Shown piece by piece: positions 33,964 to 46,800 of a stretch of DNA of 64,000 bases. The notes under the pieces are model-generated. The model saw only the letters and a list, made by a program, of their open reading frames with translations. It had not been told where the DNA came from and searched no databases. The stretch is from Micropterus salmoides (lineage: Eukaryota > Chordata > Actinopteri > Centrarchiformes > Centrarchidae), in assembly GCF_014851395.1 (NCBI RefSeq), contig NW_024040817.1, positions 32,561,448-32,625,447 of the forward strand. The letters run 5' to 3'. Both the position numbers and the translations under genes were made by a program. The stretch's first letter is position 1, and every line of letters starts with the position of its first letter.

Positions 33964-34900
33964 CAGTGGTCAGTGTGGTGTATAACATATGTGCATTTGA
34001 CCATTACAGTTTAACATAATGCTCTGTAGCTGGGGACAGTGAACCCTTATGGGGACAGTGAACCCTCCTATAGAACTTGACCACTGACTCAGAGCTGGAG
34101 AGAGGCACAGTGAACCCTTAAGGGGAAGTAATGATTGATGGGTGTGCAAAGAGTGAACCCTTCTATGAAATTTGACCTCTGACCCAGTGGTAGGGGGAGT
34201 AGAGGTTAGTGTGTATGAAGGGACTGTGCCCTTATATGGTTTTTAGCAGAGACCTAAACATGTCCTATATAAGCTGTGTTCGATGTACAGAGAGACAGAG
34301 TGGCCATCGGGCTGGGTCACTCTCCAAGCTGCTGCAGAGCTTGTAATTGATGCTGAATTCTTTGATGTAATAAACTTTTATAATCAAGAACAGTGTCAAG
34401 CGGATTTCTTCTCAACACATCATCGCAGCATTATCGTTCGGACACCACATCAGCAGTAGGCGGCCCGCGGGCCAAAGCTTGCCCACCAGCAATAATTTCT
34501 GGCCCGTGCCAGATTACTTTAATAGCGGCAAAAAAAAAACCAACATTGTGGCTGGTGCTGAAACAGATCTAAGTCATGACAGCAAAAGTTACTGACATAA
34601 TCACTTCCTCTTAAGTGATTGTGCCAACTGTAATAAAAGCGTGAGAGAGTCTTTGCAGCAGTACTTTATGTCGTGATTAATTGAGAGCTTTTACTTTGAA
34701 AAGTTCTGAAGGAAATTCAAAAGAGTCTGTGGCTTGCTTGACACACCTCTAAAAAGCTGTCAGAAAACATGAGATAGGATTCCCCTGAATGAGAAATCCA
34801 GGAATTTCCTCTGCCTGGAGATTCTGAAGAAATGAAAATAATCAAAAACAAGAAAAATGAAAAAATTTGGCCCAATGCCAGACTCATTTGTCGACCCCTG
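33964..34900. mobile_element. hAT-type MITE containing a solo LTR
   Basis: The termini are cagtggtcagca (left) and the inverted complement of caggggtcgaca (right). An 8-bp target duplication, ATCTAGTG, is visible at 33956-33963 and 34901-34908. An 8-bp duplication with a CAG-type terminus marks the hAT superfamily. The left end is split by a solo LTR (33974-34449). Without it the element is about 457 bp and non-coding. Confidence 0.85.
33974..34449 (+). mobile_element. Solo LTR, family X, copy 2
   Basis: Second copy of the LTR at 26644-27113, with tgtggtgt and acaccaca ends and TCAG duplicated at 33970-33973 and 34450-34453. The tatataa-type and aataaa signals are conserved. The 34030-34200 part carries a local reiteration of a gggacagtgaaccc stretch. 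Confidence 0.88.
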
Positions 34901-34908
34901 ATCTAGTG

Positions 34909-35925
34909 AGATCTCGTAACACAAGATCTCATCACACCTCTACTCATTCCACAACACCTATCACCTTACTTTACACTAGTGTTAATTTTGTCAGCCATTT
35001 TAAAATTTTGTCTTAGTCCTGTGTCAAATGTCCTTGTAAGTTTTTGTCATATTTAGTCCACTGTATACTATTTCGTCTCATGACGTATATATTTTTTTTA
35101 GTATCTTCTGACTTAGAGTGAAGTGAAGTAACTCTGCTTTACACTATGGCCATCAGTAATCTATTAAAGCACATGAAATTAATAAGTCCTGGGAAGAAAC
35201 CAACTCCATGAAGCCTCCTCTGTGTGCTGACGTTTCTTATTTCCTGCCAGTGTGCAAAACTCCATTTCACTGAAGCAACATGACAAGTATTTTCTGTGTA
35301 TCTCATTATCTCCAGTCTATCCATCTCCTATTGCCTTGACGGCCTTGGAGAAAATACATCTGGAGCCAACCATTCTACACAGGTTCACCCACAGTGTAAA
35401 ACTCTAATTACTAAACACTTGCCACATTTCTCACTAGAGAAACCTCTAGATGTGATTCCAATAACAAACACCCCACCACCACCACTCGGCACAAAGAGGA
35501 AATGATAGCTCACTGATCTGACAGCAGGTTTATGTCTGTATTACAGAGATCTGACATCTGCCACTGAGCATTAGTGTCAGAGCATGAGCTCAGATATAAA
35601 AGCACCATAATAAGCTCTATGAGTTTACAGGAATATTCATTAATGGTTTTAGCTCCCATTAGCTGCAAATATGTTTTTAAATTTGGGGCTAGGCCTGCCT
35701 GCCAAGCTGGGGCTGCAGAGGCTGACTGATATGACAGAGGGAAAAGTGACAGACACATGTCTATAGAATAGTGAACACACAAAGGCATGCAGATCCCACA
35801 CCTACCCAGAAACATTAAATGCTATTACCTGCACAGTACTGTGAACCCGGGATGTATGATTGCTGTATGAGTTCAAAACAGTTTCTAGTAATGAGTCATC
35901 TTACCTAATACTAATACTACTAATA
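34909..35925. other. Unassigned
   Basis: No coding domain is recognised. The short frames at 35139-35505 and 35510-35815 lack motifs. Confidence 0.45.
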
Positions 35926-36149
35926 ATTAAAGCTGCAAGCAGCGTTGGGCGGGCCCTCGCACTTGTAGCGCGTCCGCGTGTGAGCCGGCCGAGTTGCATA
36001 TTCTGGAGCTCTGCCGGTGCGGCTGTGAATTTCCTACGCGGTTCCGACGCCGCATGAAGGTGTTATATGTCACTTCCTGTGTCCCCTATGTGGAGCTACA
36101 TAGCACTTGCCGCTATGAATATAAATCGGTATTGGTGTGTAGATGTCTG
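35926..36149 (+). repeat. Head segment of unit 1
   Basis: The head begins with a short inverted repeat (gctgc-aa-gcagc), followed by gggcgggccctcgc. It recurs at 40352 and 43831. The preceding bases are a taataat tract. Confidence 0.85.
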
Positions 36150-36209
36150 CGGGGTGGGAGAGTTATCAAGCACGTAAAGTTTGTTTCAGATGTGAGCATG
36201 TACACTGAA

Positions 36210-37925
36210 CAATAATGTACCCAAACAATAAAATAAATTCCTTTTATATTTCCCTGCCTTGTTGTTTATGTGTACATACAGAGGAAGAATGTGAGAACAG
36301 CACACATTTCATCGTTACTGTGTGTTAGAGCATGGGAGAACAGTGGATACTTTTAATACAGCCCACACCCCTAATACTGTGTAACTATAACAAGTAGAGA
36401 ACAGAAGAAAAAGATGTTCTTTCTTTACAACTGTCTGCATAGCTTATTCATATTGTGTAATGAATGAAAATAAATAGGCCTACTAGGCTCCTCTCTACTT
36501 TGACATTTAAGATTAGCTTGTTTGATCCACCTTCATACACATGTGACATTACTGTACAACTTGAGAAAGGTGAGTTGTTTTCTGCTCCAGCCTGCCTAAA
36601 AGAAAAGCGTTTTGGGATTAAATGGACTTTATTAGCTGCTGCAGTGCAGGATGAACTCAGAACAGACCCATTTCTCACCTTATTATTCTAAATCATGCAA
36701 CGAAGAAGAAGAAATGCATAAGAAATCCTGGGACAAAATCTGTCCACAAATACTGTACAGCATGTAGTCTGATGATCAAGACTTGTGTTATAGCTGACTT
36801 GGGCAGTGAAATGTTTTTTTTTAATTCATGTGGTCATAGTTGTCCACAACTCAAATCAGAATATAAGAAGAAATGTTTTATACCACCTCAAGAAGGCTTC
36901 CTATCAGAAAGGTAGGAAGGTATTTCAAATGTACAACTGCAGTACTTAAATCTAAGTAAAGTAATTTCCCTGACATTTTTGTGTTACTTTACTTTTAATA
37001 GACCCATGTAAGAGGTTTTATACTTCCTGTGAGTATAATCCAATCAATCTTATTTTATACTGTATATCCGTTGTGTAATTTGATAAATTGTGTTGTATGT
37101 CGTGCTCGCATCTCAGAGAAGACTCTGACTGCAACATGCGTCTTTGTAAAGAGAGAAACAGACAGAAAAAGTCTCTAACTCTGCCTGTCAGCTCGCTCTG
37201 CTCCGTTAAAACTGAATTTACCATACAGAATTGAATACGAGTGCACTCCAGATTTAGCTGCAGCCAGCTGACCGTGTGCTTCTCCCTATACCGCAGTTCT
37301 GTGTCCATGCATGCAGCAAACTGAAAGCACTGTCTGTCGGTGCTTCTACGTGAAAAGAGAAGGAAGACATTGCTGGTAGTATTGTCTTCAGAGTTGTTAA
37401 ACACCTCAGCGCACTGAAGGAAGCCATCTGACTGTGTGAGGGGCAAGATCGTTGATGTCTGCAGGCAGAGTAGGAGCTCTCCTGTCTGACTGGTCCACCA
37501 ATAGCAGAGAAGATGACCCCTTGAGACACAGCCCCTCCTCATTTGCATAATGAGGCAGAAATGCATACAAAAATTTAAAAAAGACAGGCAGAAATAAATA
37601 CCATGGGTGAAAATAAATAAGGTAAATAAATACAAAGGAAGAATAAAACAGACAAAAATATTAAAACACACACATAAATAAATACATTAAAAAAATTAGT
37701 AATAAATAAAGTTGAATAAACAAATAAGGTAATTATAACAAAGGTGAATAAGTAAAGGCACTAATTAAAATATATACATTTATGTCTCCTTGTATAATTT
37801 AATTACTACCTACATTTATTTATTTACTTATTTTTTTGTGTATTTAATTGGATGCTTATTTATTTATTGAGCATTTATTTATTTCTGTATTTATTTCTGA
37901 CTGTGTCAGGATCGGTCCTCCATAG
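36210..37925. repeat. 1.7-kb block B of unit 1
   Basis: A 1716-bp non-monomeric block between two 60-bp near-identical direct repeats (36150-36209 and 37926-37985, one mismatch). It recurs in unit 2 (about 40634-42349) and unit 3 (about 44115-45830). The second half is dense in aaataaata-type tracts. A minus-strand frame of 190-217 codons is present in all three copies but has no recognisable domain. A ccaat and an atttgcat octamer lie at 37498-37502 and 37541-37548. Confidence 0.8.
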
Positions 37926-40351
37926 CGGGGTGGGAGAGTTATCAAGCACGTAAAGTTTGGTTCAGATGTGAGCATGTACACTGAAGTTACAACAACTTCC
38001 TGTGTCATGGCGAAGACTTGATCTCTGACGCCACGCCACGGACACACCCATTGACGAAAACTCGCAAATAGCACAACTTTTCATCTTCAATGCCTTTAGA
38101 AGGCACAGCACAAATTTGAAGTCGGTCGGACTAAATCCCTAGGAGGAGTTCGTTAAAGTACGAAGTGTGTAAATCATCCAAAATTTGACGTAAAATTCAA
38201 AATGGCCGACTTCCTGTTGATTTTAGGGCATCGCTCCAAGAGGCTTTTTTGTGCGTCTGGACAAGATACACGTACCACAGAAAATTCGTGCACGTAGGTA
38301 AAACGTGCGGCGGGGGCTGCTTCGTTAAAAGTCACTTCCTGTTGCCAGCAGGTGGCGCTATGACTGTCTGTGAATGTCAGCATGTACATGTGTTCAGGGC
38401 GGGACTCTCATCCTACATGTACAGTTTGGTGCAGATGTGAGCATGTACACTGAAGTTACGACAACTTCCGTGTCATGGCGAAGAGTTGATCTTTGACGCC
38501 ACGCCACGGACACGCCCATTGACGAAAACTTGCAAATAGCACAACTTTTCATCTTCAATGCCTTTAGAAGGCACAGCACAAATTTGAGGTCGGTCGGACT
38601 AAATCCCTAGGAGGAGTTCGTTAAAGTACGAAGTGTGTAAATCATCCAAAATTTGACGTAAAATTCAAAATGGCCGACTTCCTGTTGATTTTAGGGCATC
38701 GCTCCAAGAGGCTTTTTTGTGCGTCTGGACAAGATACACGTACCACAGAAAATTCGTGCACGTAGGTGAAACGTGCGGCGGGGGCTGCTTCGTTAAAAGT
38801 CACTTCCTGTTGCCAGCAGGTGGCGCTATGACTGTCTGTGAATGTCAGCATGTACATGTGTTCAGGGCGGGACTCTCATCCTACATGTACAGTTTGGTCC
38901 AGATGTGAGCATGTACACTGAAGTTACGACAACTTCCGTGTCATGGCGAAGACTTGATCTTTGACGCCACGCCACGGACACGCCCATTGACGAAAACTTG
39001 CAAATAGCACAACTTTTCATCTTCAATGCCTTTAGAAGGCACACACAAATTTGAGGTCGGTCGGACTAAATCCCTAGGAGGAGTTCGTTAAAGTACGAAG
39101 TGTGTAAATCATCCAAAATTTGACGTAAAATTCAAAATGGCCGACTTCCTGTTGATTTTAGGGCATCGCTCCAAGAGGCTTTTTTGTGCGTCTGGACAAG
39201 ATACACGTACCACAGAAAATTCGTGCACGTAGGTGAAACGTGCGGCGGGGGCTGCTTCGTTAAAAGTCACTTCCTGTTGCCAGCAGGTGGCGCTATGACT
39301 GTGGGTGAATGTCAGCATGTACATGTGTTCAGGGCGGGACTCTCATCCTACATGTACAGTTTGGTCCAGATGTGAGCATGTACACTGAAGTTACGACAAC
39401 TTCCGTGTCATGGCGAAGAGCTGATCTTTGACGCCACGCCACGGACACGCCCATTGACGAAAACTTGCAAATAGCACAACTTTTCATCTTCAATGCCTTT
39501 AGAAGGCACAGCACAAATTTGAGGTCGGTCGGACTAAATCCCTAGGAGGAGTTCGTTAAAGTACGAAGTGTGTAAATCATCCAAAATTTGACGTAAAATT
39601 CAAAATGGCCGACTTCCTGTTGGTTTAGGCTATGGCTCCAAGAGACTTTTTTGTGCGTCTGGACAAGATACACGTACCACAGAAAATTCGTGCACGTAGG
39701 TGAAACGTGCGGCGGGGGCTGCTTCGTTAAAGGTCACTTTCTGTTGCCAGCAGGTGGCGCTATGACTGTGGGTGAATGTCGGCATGTACATGTGTTCAGG
39801 GCGGGACTCTCATCCTACATGTACAGTTTGGTCCAGATGTGAGCATGTACACTGAAGTTACAACAACTTCCTGTTTCATGCGAATCATCGACGCCACGGA
39901 CACGCCCATTGACGAAAACGCGCAAATAGCACAACTTTTCATCGTCAATGCCTTTAGAAGGCACAGCAGAAATTTGACGTCGATCCGACTAAATCCCTAG
40001 GAGGAGTTCGTTAAAGTACGAAGTGTGTAAATCATCCAAAAATGGCCATAAAATTCAAAATGGCCGACTTCCTGTTGACTTTAGGCTATGGGTTCTTGAG
40101 GCTTTTTTGTGCGTCTTGATACGATACATGTCCCCAGAAAATTTCGTACATGTAGGTTGAACGTGAACGAGGGGCTAATTTTCCAATTTTCTAGGTGGCG
40201 CTAGCGAGTCATTTTGCCACGCCCATGTGCGAAACTTGTAGAATACGAAATTTTTCACCGGTTCTGACATGTTTGCAAATTTTGGTGAGTTTTCGAGTAT
40301 GTTTAGGCCATGTCATTTGGGCCTACTTTGCAGAAAAAAAAAAAAAAAAAA
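37926..40351 (+). repeat. ~467-bp monomer array of unit 1 (four plus divergent end)
   Basis: The anchor gtgcgtctggacaag recurs at about 38250, 38718, 39185 and 39652, a period of 467-468 bp. The last monomer (about 39850-40350) is strongly diverged (gtgcgtcttgat). Each full monomer contains ccagcaggtggcgcta and the aaaatggccgacttcctg stretch. Confidence 0.95.
38342..38360 (+). promoter_or_regulatory. CTCF-like motif, first of ten
   Basis: The 19 bases match the vertebrate CTCF core consensus as I remember it at about 16 positions, including the ggcgcta end. Identical motifs in the same orientation lie at 38810-38828, 39277-39295, 39744-39762, 42763-42781, 43229-43247, 46242-46260, 46710-46728, 47176-47194 and 47644-47662. 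Binding is inferred from the motif only. Confidence 0.6.
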
Positions 40352-43300
40352 AATTAAAGCTGCAAGCAGCGTTGGGCGGGCCCTCGCACTTGTAAGCGCG
40401 TCCGCGTGTGAGCCGGCCGAGTTGCATATTCTGGAGCTCTGCCGGTGCGGCTGTGAATTTCCTACGCGGTTGACGCCGCATGAAGGTGTTATATGTCACT
40501 TCCTGTGTCCCCTATGTGGAGCTACATAGCACTTGCCGCTATGAATATAAATCGGTATTGGCGTGTAGATGTCTGCGGGGTGGGAGAGTTATCAAGCACG
40601 TAAAGTTTGTTTCAGATGTGACATGTACACTGAACAATAATGTACCCAAACAATAAAATAAATTCCTTTTATATTTCCCTGCCTTGTTGTTTATGTGTAC
40701 ATACAGAGGAAGAATGTGAGAACAGCACACATTTCATCGTTACTGTGTGTTAGAGCATGGGAGAACAGTGGATACTTTTAATACAGCCCACACCCCTAAT
40801 ACTGTGTAACTATAACAAGTAGAGAACAGAAGAAAAAGATGTTCTTTCTTTACAACTGTCTGCATAGCTTATTCATATTGTGTAATGAATGAAAATAAAT
40901 AGGCCTACTAGGCTCCTCTCTACTTTGACATTTAAGATTAGCTTGTTTGATCCACCTTCATACACATGTGACATTACTGTACAACTTGAGAAAGGTGAGT
41001 TGTTTTCTGCTCCAGCCTGCCTAAAAGAAAAGCGTTTTGGGATTAAATGGACTTTATTAGCTGCTGCAGTGCAGGATGAACTCAGAATAGACCCATTTCT
41101 CACCTTATTATTCTAAATCATGCAACGAAGAAGAAGAAATGCATAAGAAATCCTGGGACAAAATCTGTCCACAAATACTGTACAGCATGTAGTCTGATGA
41201 ACAAGACTTGTGTTATAGCTGACTTGGGCAGTGAAATGTTTTTTTAATTCATGTGGTCATAGTTGTCCACAACTCAAATCAGAATATAAGAAGAAATGTT
41301 TTATACCACCTCAAGAAGGCTTCCTATCAGAAAGGTAGGAAGGTATTTCAAATGTACAACTGCAGTACTTAAATCTAAGTAAAGTAATTTCCCTGACATT
41401 TTTGTGTTACTTTACTTTTAATAGACCCATGTAAGAGGTTTTATACTTCCTGTGAGTATAATCCAATCAATCTTATTTTCATACTGTATATCCGTTGTGT
41501 AATTTGATAAATTGTGTTGTATGTCGTGCTCGCATCTCAGAGAAGACTCTGACTGCAACATGCGTCTTTGTAAAGAGAGAAACAGACAGAAAAAGTCTCT
41601 AACTCTGCCTGTCAGCTCGCTCTGCTCCGTTAAAACTGAATTTACCATACAGAATTGAATACGAGTGCACTCCAGATTTAGCTGCAGCCAGCTGACCGTG
41701 TGCTTCTCCCTATACCGCAGTTCTGTGTCCATGCATGCAGCAAACTGAAAGCACTGTCTGTCGGAGCGTCTACGTGAAAAGAGAAGGAAGACATTGCTGG
41801 TAGTATTGTCTTCAGAGTTGTTAAACACCTCAGCGCACTGAAGGAAGCCATCTGACTGTGTGAGGGGCAAGATCGTTGATGTCTGCAGGCAGAGTAGGAG
41901 CTCTCCTGTCTGACTGGTCCACCAATAGCAGAGAAGATGACCCCTTGAGACACAGCCCCTCCTCATTTGCATAATGAGGCAGAAATGCATACAAAAATTT
42001 AAAAAGACAGGCAGAAATAAATACCATGGGTGAAAATAAATAAGGTAAATAAATACAAAGGAAGAATAAAACAGACAAAAATATTAAAACACACACATAA
42101 ATAAATACATTAAAAAAATTAGTAATAAATAAAGTTGAATAAACAAATAAGGTAATTATAACAAAGGTGAATAAGTAAAGGCACTAATTAAAATATATAC
42201 ATTTATGTCTCCTTGTATAATTTAATTACTACCTACATTTATTTATTTACTTATTTTTTTGTGTATTTAATTGGATGCTTATTTATTTATTGAGCATTTA
42301 TTTATTTCTGTATTTATTTCTGACTGTGTCAGGATCGGTCCTCCATAGGGGTGGGAGAGTTATCAAGCACGTAAAGTTTGGTTCAGATGTGAGCATGTAC
42401 ACTGAAGTTACAACAACTTCCTGTGTCATGGCGAAGACTTGATCTCTGACGCCACGCCACGGACACACCCATTGACGAAAACTCGCAAATAGCACAACTT
42501 TTCATCTTCAATGCCTTTAGAAGGCACAGCACAAATTTGAAGTCGGTCGGACTAAATCCCTAGGAGGAGTTCGTTAAAGTACGAAGTGTGTAAATCATCC
42601 AAAATTTGACGTAAAATTCAAAATGGCCGACTTCCTGTTGATTTTAGGGCATCGCTCCAAGAGGCTTTTTTGTGCGTCTGGACAAGATACACGTACCACA
42701 GAAAATTCGTGCACGTAGGTAAAACGTGCGGCGGGGGCTGCTTCGTTAAAAGTCACTTCCTGTTGCCAGCAGGTGGCGCTATGACTGTCTGTGAATGTCA
42801 GCATGTACATGTGTTCAGGGCGGGACTCTCATCCTACATGTACAGTTTGGTCCAGATGTGAGCATGTACACTGAAGTTACGACAACTTCCGTGTCATGGC
42901 GAAGAGCTGATCTTTGACGCCACGCCACGGACACGCCCATTGACGAAAACTTGCAAATAGCACAACTTTTCATCTTCAATGCCTTTAGAAGGCACAGCAA
43001 AATTTGAGGTCGGTCGGACTAAATCCCTAGGAGGAGTTCGTTAAAGTACGAAGTGTGTAAATCATCCAAAATTTGACGTAAAATTCAAAATGGCCGACTT
43101 CCTGTTGATTTTAGGCATCGCTCCAAGAGGCTTTTTTGTGCGTCTGGACAAGATACACGTACCACAGAAAATTCGTGCACGTAGGTGAAACGTGCGGCGG
43201 GGGCTGCTTCGTTAAAGGTCACTTTCTGTTGCCAGCAGGTGGCGCTATGACTGTGGGTGAATGTCGGCATGTACATGTGTTCAGGGCGGGACTCTCATCC

Positions 43301-43830
43301 TACATGTACAGTTTGGTCCAGATGTGAGCATGTACACTGAAGTTACAACAACTTCCTGTTCATGCGAATCATCGACGCCACGGACACGCCCATTGACGAA
43401 AACTTGCAAATAGCACAACTTTTCATCGTCAATGCCTTTAGAAGGCACAGCAGAAATTTGACGTCGATCCGACTAAATCCCTAGGAGGAGTTCGTTAAAG
43501 TACGAAGTGTGTAAATCATCCAAAAATGGCCGTAAAATTCAAAATGGCCGACTTCCTGTTGACTTTAGGCTATGGGTTCTTGAGGCTTTTTTGTGCGTCT
43601 TGATATGATACATGTCCCCAGAAAATTTCGTACATGTAGGTTGAACGTGAACGAGGGGCTAATTTTTTCCAATTTTCTAGGTGGCGCTAGCGAGTCATTT
43701 TGCACGCCCATGTGCGAAACTTGTAGAATACGAAATTTTTCACCGGTTCTGACATGTTTGCAAATTTTGGTGAGTTTTCGAGAATGTTTAGGCCATGTCA
43801 TTTGGCCTACTTTGCAGAAAAAAAAAAAAA
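40352..43830 (+). repeat. Higher-order unit 2
   Basis: Head 40352-40574, block B about 40634-42349, and an array from 42350 with two full monomers (anchors near 42671 and 43137) plus the divergent terminal monomer to 43830. It is joined to its neighbours through A tracts. Confidence 0.92.
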
Positions 43831-46800
43831 ATTAAAGCTGCAAGCAGCGTTGGGCGGGCCCTCGCACTGTAGCGCGTCCGCGCGTGAGCCGGCCGAGTTG
43901 CATATTCTGGAGCTCTGCCGGTGCGGCTGTGAATTTCCTACGCGGTTATGACGCCGCATGAATGTGCTATATGTCACTTCCTGTGTCCCCTATGTGGAGC
44001 TACATAGCACTTGCCGCTATGAATATAAATCGGTATTGACGTGTAGATGTCTGCGGGGTGGGAGAGTTATCAAGCACGTAAAGTTTGTTTCAGATGTGAG
44101 CATGTACACTGAACAATAATGTACCCAAACAATAAAATAAATTCCTTTTATATTTCCCTGCCTTGTTGTTTATGTGTACATACAGAGGAAGAATGTGAGA
44201 ACAGCACACATTTCATCGTTACTGTGTGTTAGAGCATGGGAGAACAGTGGATACTTTTAATACAGCCCACACCCCTAATACTGTGTAACTATAACAAGTA
44301 GAGAACAGAAGAAAAAGATGTTCTTTCTTTACAACTGTCTGCATAGCTTATTCATATTGTGTAATGAATGAAAATAAATAGGCCTACTAGGCTCCTCTCT
44401 ACTTTGACATTTAAGATTAGCTTGTTTGATCCACCTTCATACACATGTGACATTACTGTACAACTTGAGAAAGGTGAGTTGTTTTCTGCTCCAGCCTGCC
44501 TAAAAGAAAAGCGTTTTGGGATTAAATGGACTTTATTAGCTGCTGCAGTGCAGGATGAACTCAGAATAGACCCATTTCTCACCTTATTATTCTAAATCAT
44601 GCAACGAAGAAGAAGAAATGCATAAGAAATCCTGGGACAAAATCTGTCCACAAATACTGTACAGCATGTAGTCTGATGACAAGACTTGTGTTATAGCTGA
44701 CTTGGGCAGTGAAATGTTTTTTTAATTCATGTGGTCATAGTTGTCCACAACTCAAATCAGAATATAAGAAGAAATGTTTTATACCACCTCAAGAAGGCTT
44801 CCTATCAGAAAGGTAGGAAGGTATTTCAAATGTACAACTGCAGTACTTAAATCTAAGTAAAGTAATTTCCCTGACATTTTTGTGTTACTTTACTTTTAAT
44901 AGACCCATGTAAGAGGTTTTATACTTCCTGTGAGTATAATCCAATCAATCTTATTTTCATACTGTATATCCGTTGTGTAATTTGATAAATTGTGTTGTAT
45001 GTCGTGCTCGCATCTCAGAGAAGACTCTGACTGCAACATGCGTCTTTGTAAAGAGAGAAACGGACAGAAAAAGTCTCTAACTCTGCCTGTCAGCTCGCTC
45101 TGCTCCGTTAAAACTGAATTTACCATACAGAATTGAATACGAGTGCACTCCAGATTTAGCTGCAGCCAGCTGACCGTGTGCTTCTCCCTATACCGCAGTT
45201 CTGTGTCCATGCATGCAGCAAACTGAAAGCACTGTCTGTCGGTGCTTCTACGTGAAAAGAGAAGGAAGACATTGCTGGTAGTATTGTCTTCAGAGTTGTT
45301 AAACACCTCAGCGCACTGAAGGAAGCCATCTGACTGTGTGAGGGGCAAGATCGTTGATGTCTGCAGGCAGAGTAGGAGCTCTCCTGTCTGACTGGTCCAC
45401 CAATAGCAGAGAAGATGACCCCTTGAGACACAGCCCCTCCTCATTTGCATAATGAGGCAGAAATGCATACAAAAATTTAAAAAGACAGGCAGAAATAAAT
45501 ACCATGGGTGAAAATAAATAAGGTAAATAAATACAAAGGAAGAATAAAACAGACAAAAATATTAAAACACACACATAAATAAATACATTAAAAAAATTAG
45601 TAATAAATAAAGTTGAATAAACAAATAAGGTAATTATAACAAAGGTGAATAAGTAAAGGCACTAATTAAAATATATACATTTATGTCTCCTTGTATAATT
45701 TAATTACTACCTACATTTATTTATTTACTTAATTTTTTTGTGTATTTAATTGGATGCTTATTTATTTATTGAGCATTTATTTATTTCTGTATTTATTTCT
45801 GACTGTGTCAGGATCGGTCCTCCATAGCGGGGTGGGAGAGTTATCAAGCACGTAAAGTTTGGTTCAGATGTGAGCATGTACACTGAAGTTACAACAACTT
45901 CCTGTGTCATGGCGAAGACTTGATCTCTGACGCCACGCCACGGACACACCCATTGACGAAAACTCGCAAATAGCACAACTTTTCATCTTCAATGCCTTTA
46001 GAAGGCACAGCACAAATTTGAAGTCGGTCGGACTAAATCCCTAGGAGGAGTTCGTTAAAGTACGAAGTGTGTAAATCATCCAAAATTTGACGTAAAATTC
46101 AAAATGGCCGACTTCCTGTTGTTTAGGGCATGGCTCCAAGAGGCTTTTTTGTGCGTCTGGACAAGATACACGTACCACAGAAAATTCGTGCACGTAGGTA
46201 AAACGTGCGGCGGGGGCTGCTTCGTTAAAAGTCACTTCCTGTTGCCAGCAGGTGGCGCTATGACTGTCTGTGAATGTCAGCATGTACATGTGTTCAGGGC
46301 GGGACTCTCATCCTACATGTACAGTTTGGTGCAGATGTGAGCATGTACACTGAAGTTACGACAACTTCCGTGTCATGGCGAAGAGTTGATCTTTGACGCC
46401 ACGCCACGGACACGCCCATTGACGAAAACTTGCAAATAGCACAACTTTTCATCTTCAATGCCTTTAGAAGGCACAGCAGAAATTTGAGGTCGGTCGGACT
46501 AAATCCCTAGGAGGAGTTCGTTAAAGTACGAAGTGTGTAAATCATCCAAAATTTGACGTAAAATTCAAAATGGCCGACTTCCTGTTGATTTTAGGGCATC
46601 GCTCCAAGAGGCTTTTTTGTGCGTCTGGACAAGATACACGTACCACAGAAAATTCGTGCACGTAGGTGAAACGTGCGGCGGGGGCTGCTTCGTTAAAAGT
46701 CACTTCCTGTTGCCAGCAGGTGGCGCTATGACTGTCTGTGAATGTCAGCATGTACATGTGTTCAGGGCGGGACTCTCATCCTACATGTACAGTTTGGTCC

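Noticed and set aside
37018..45468. 190-217-codon minus-strand frame present in all three block B copies
   Set aside because: The copies are near-identical at the DNA level throughout, so an open frame is not independent evidence of coding. No domain or start context supports it.
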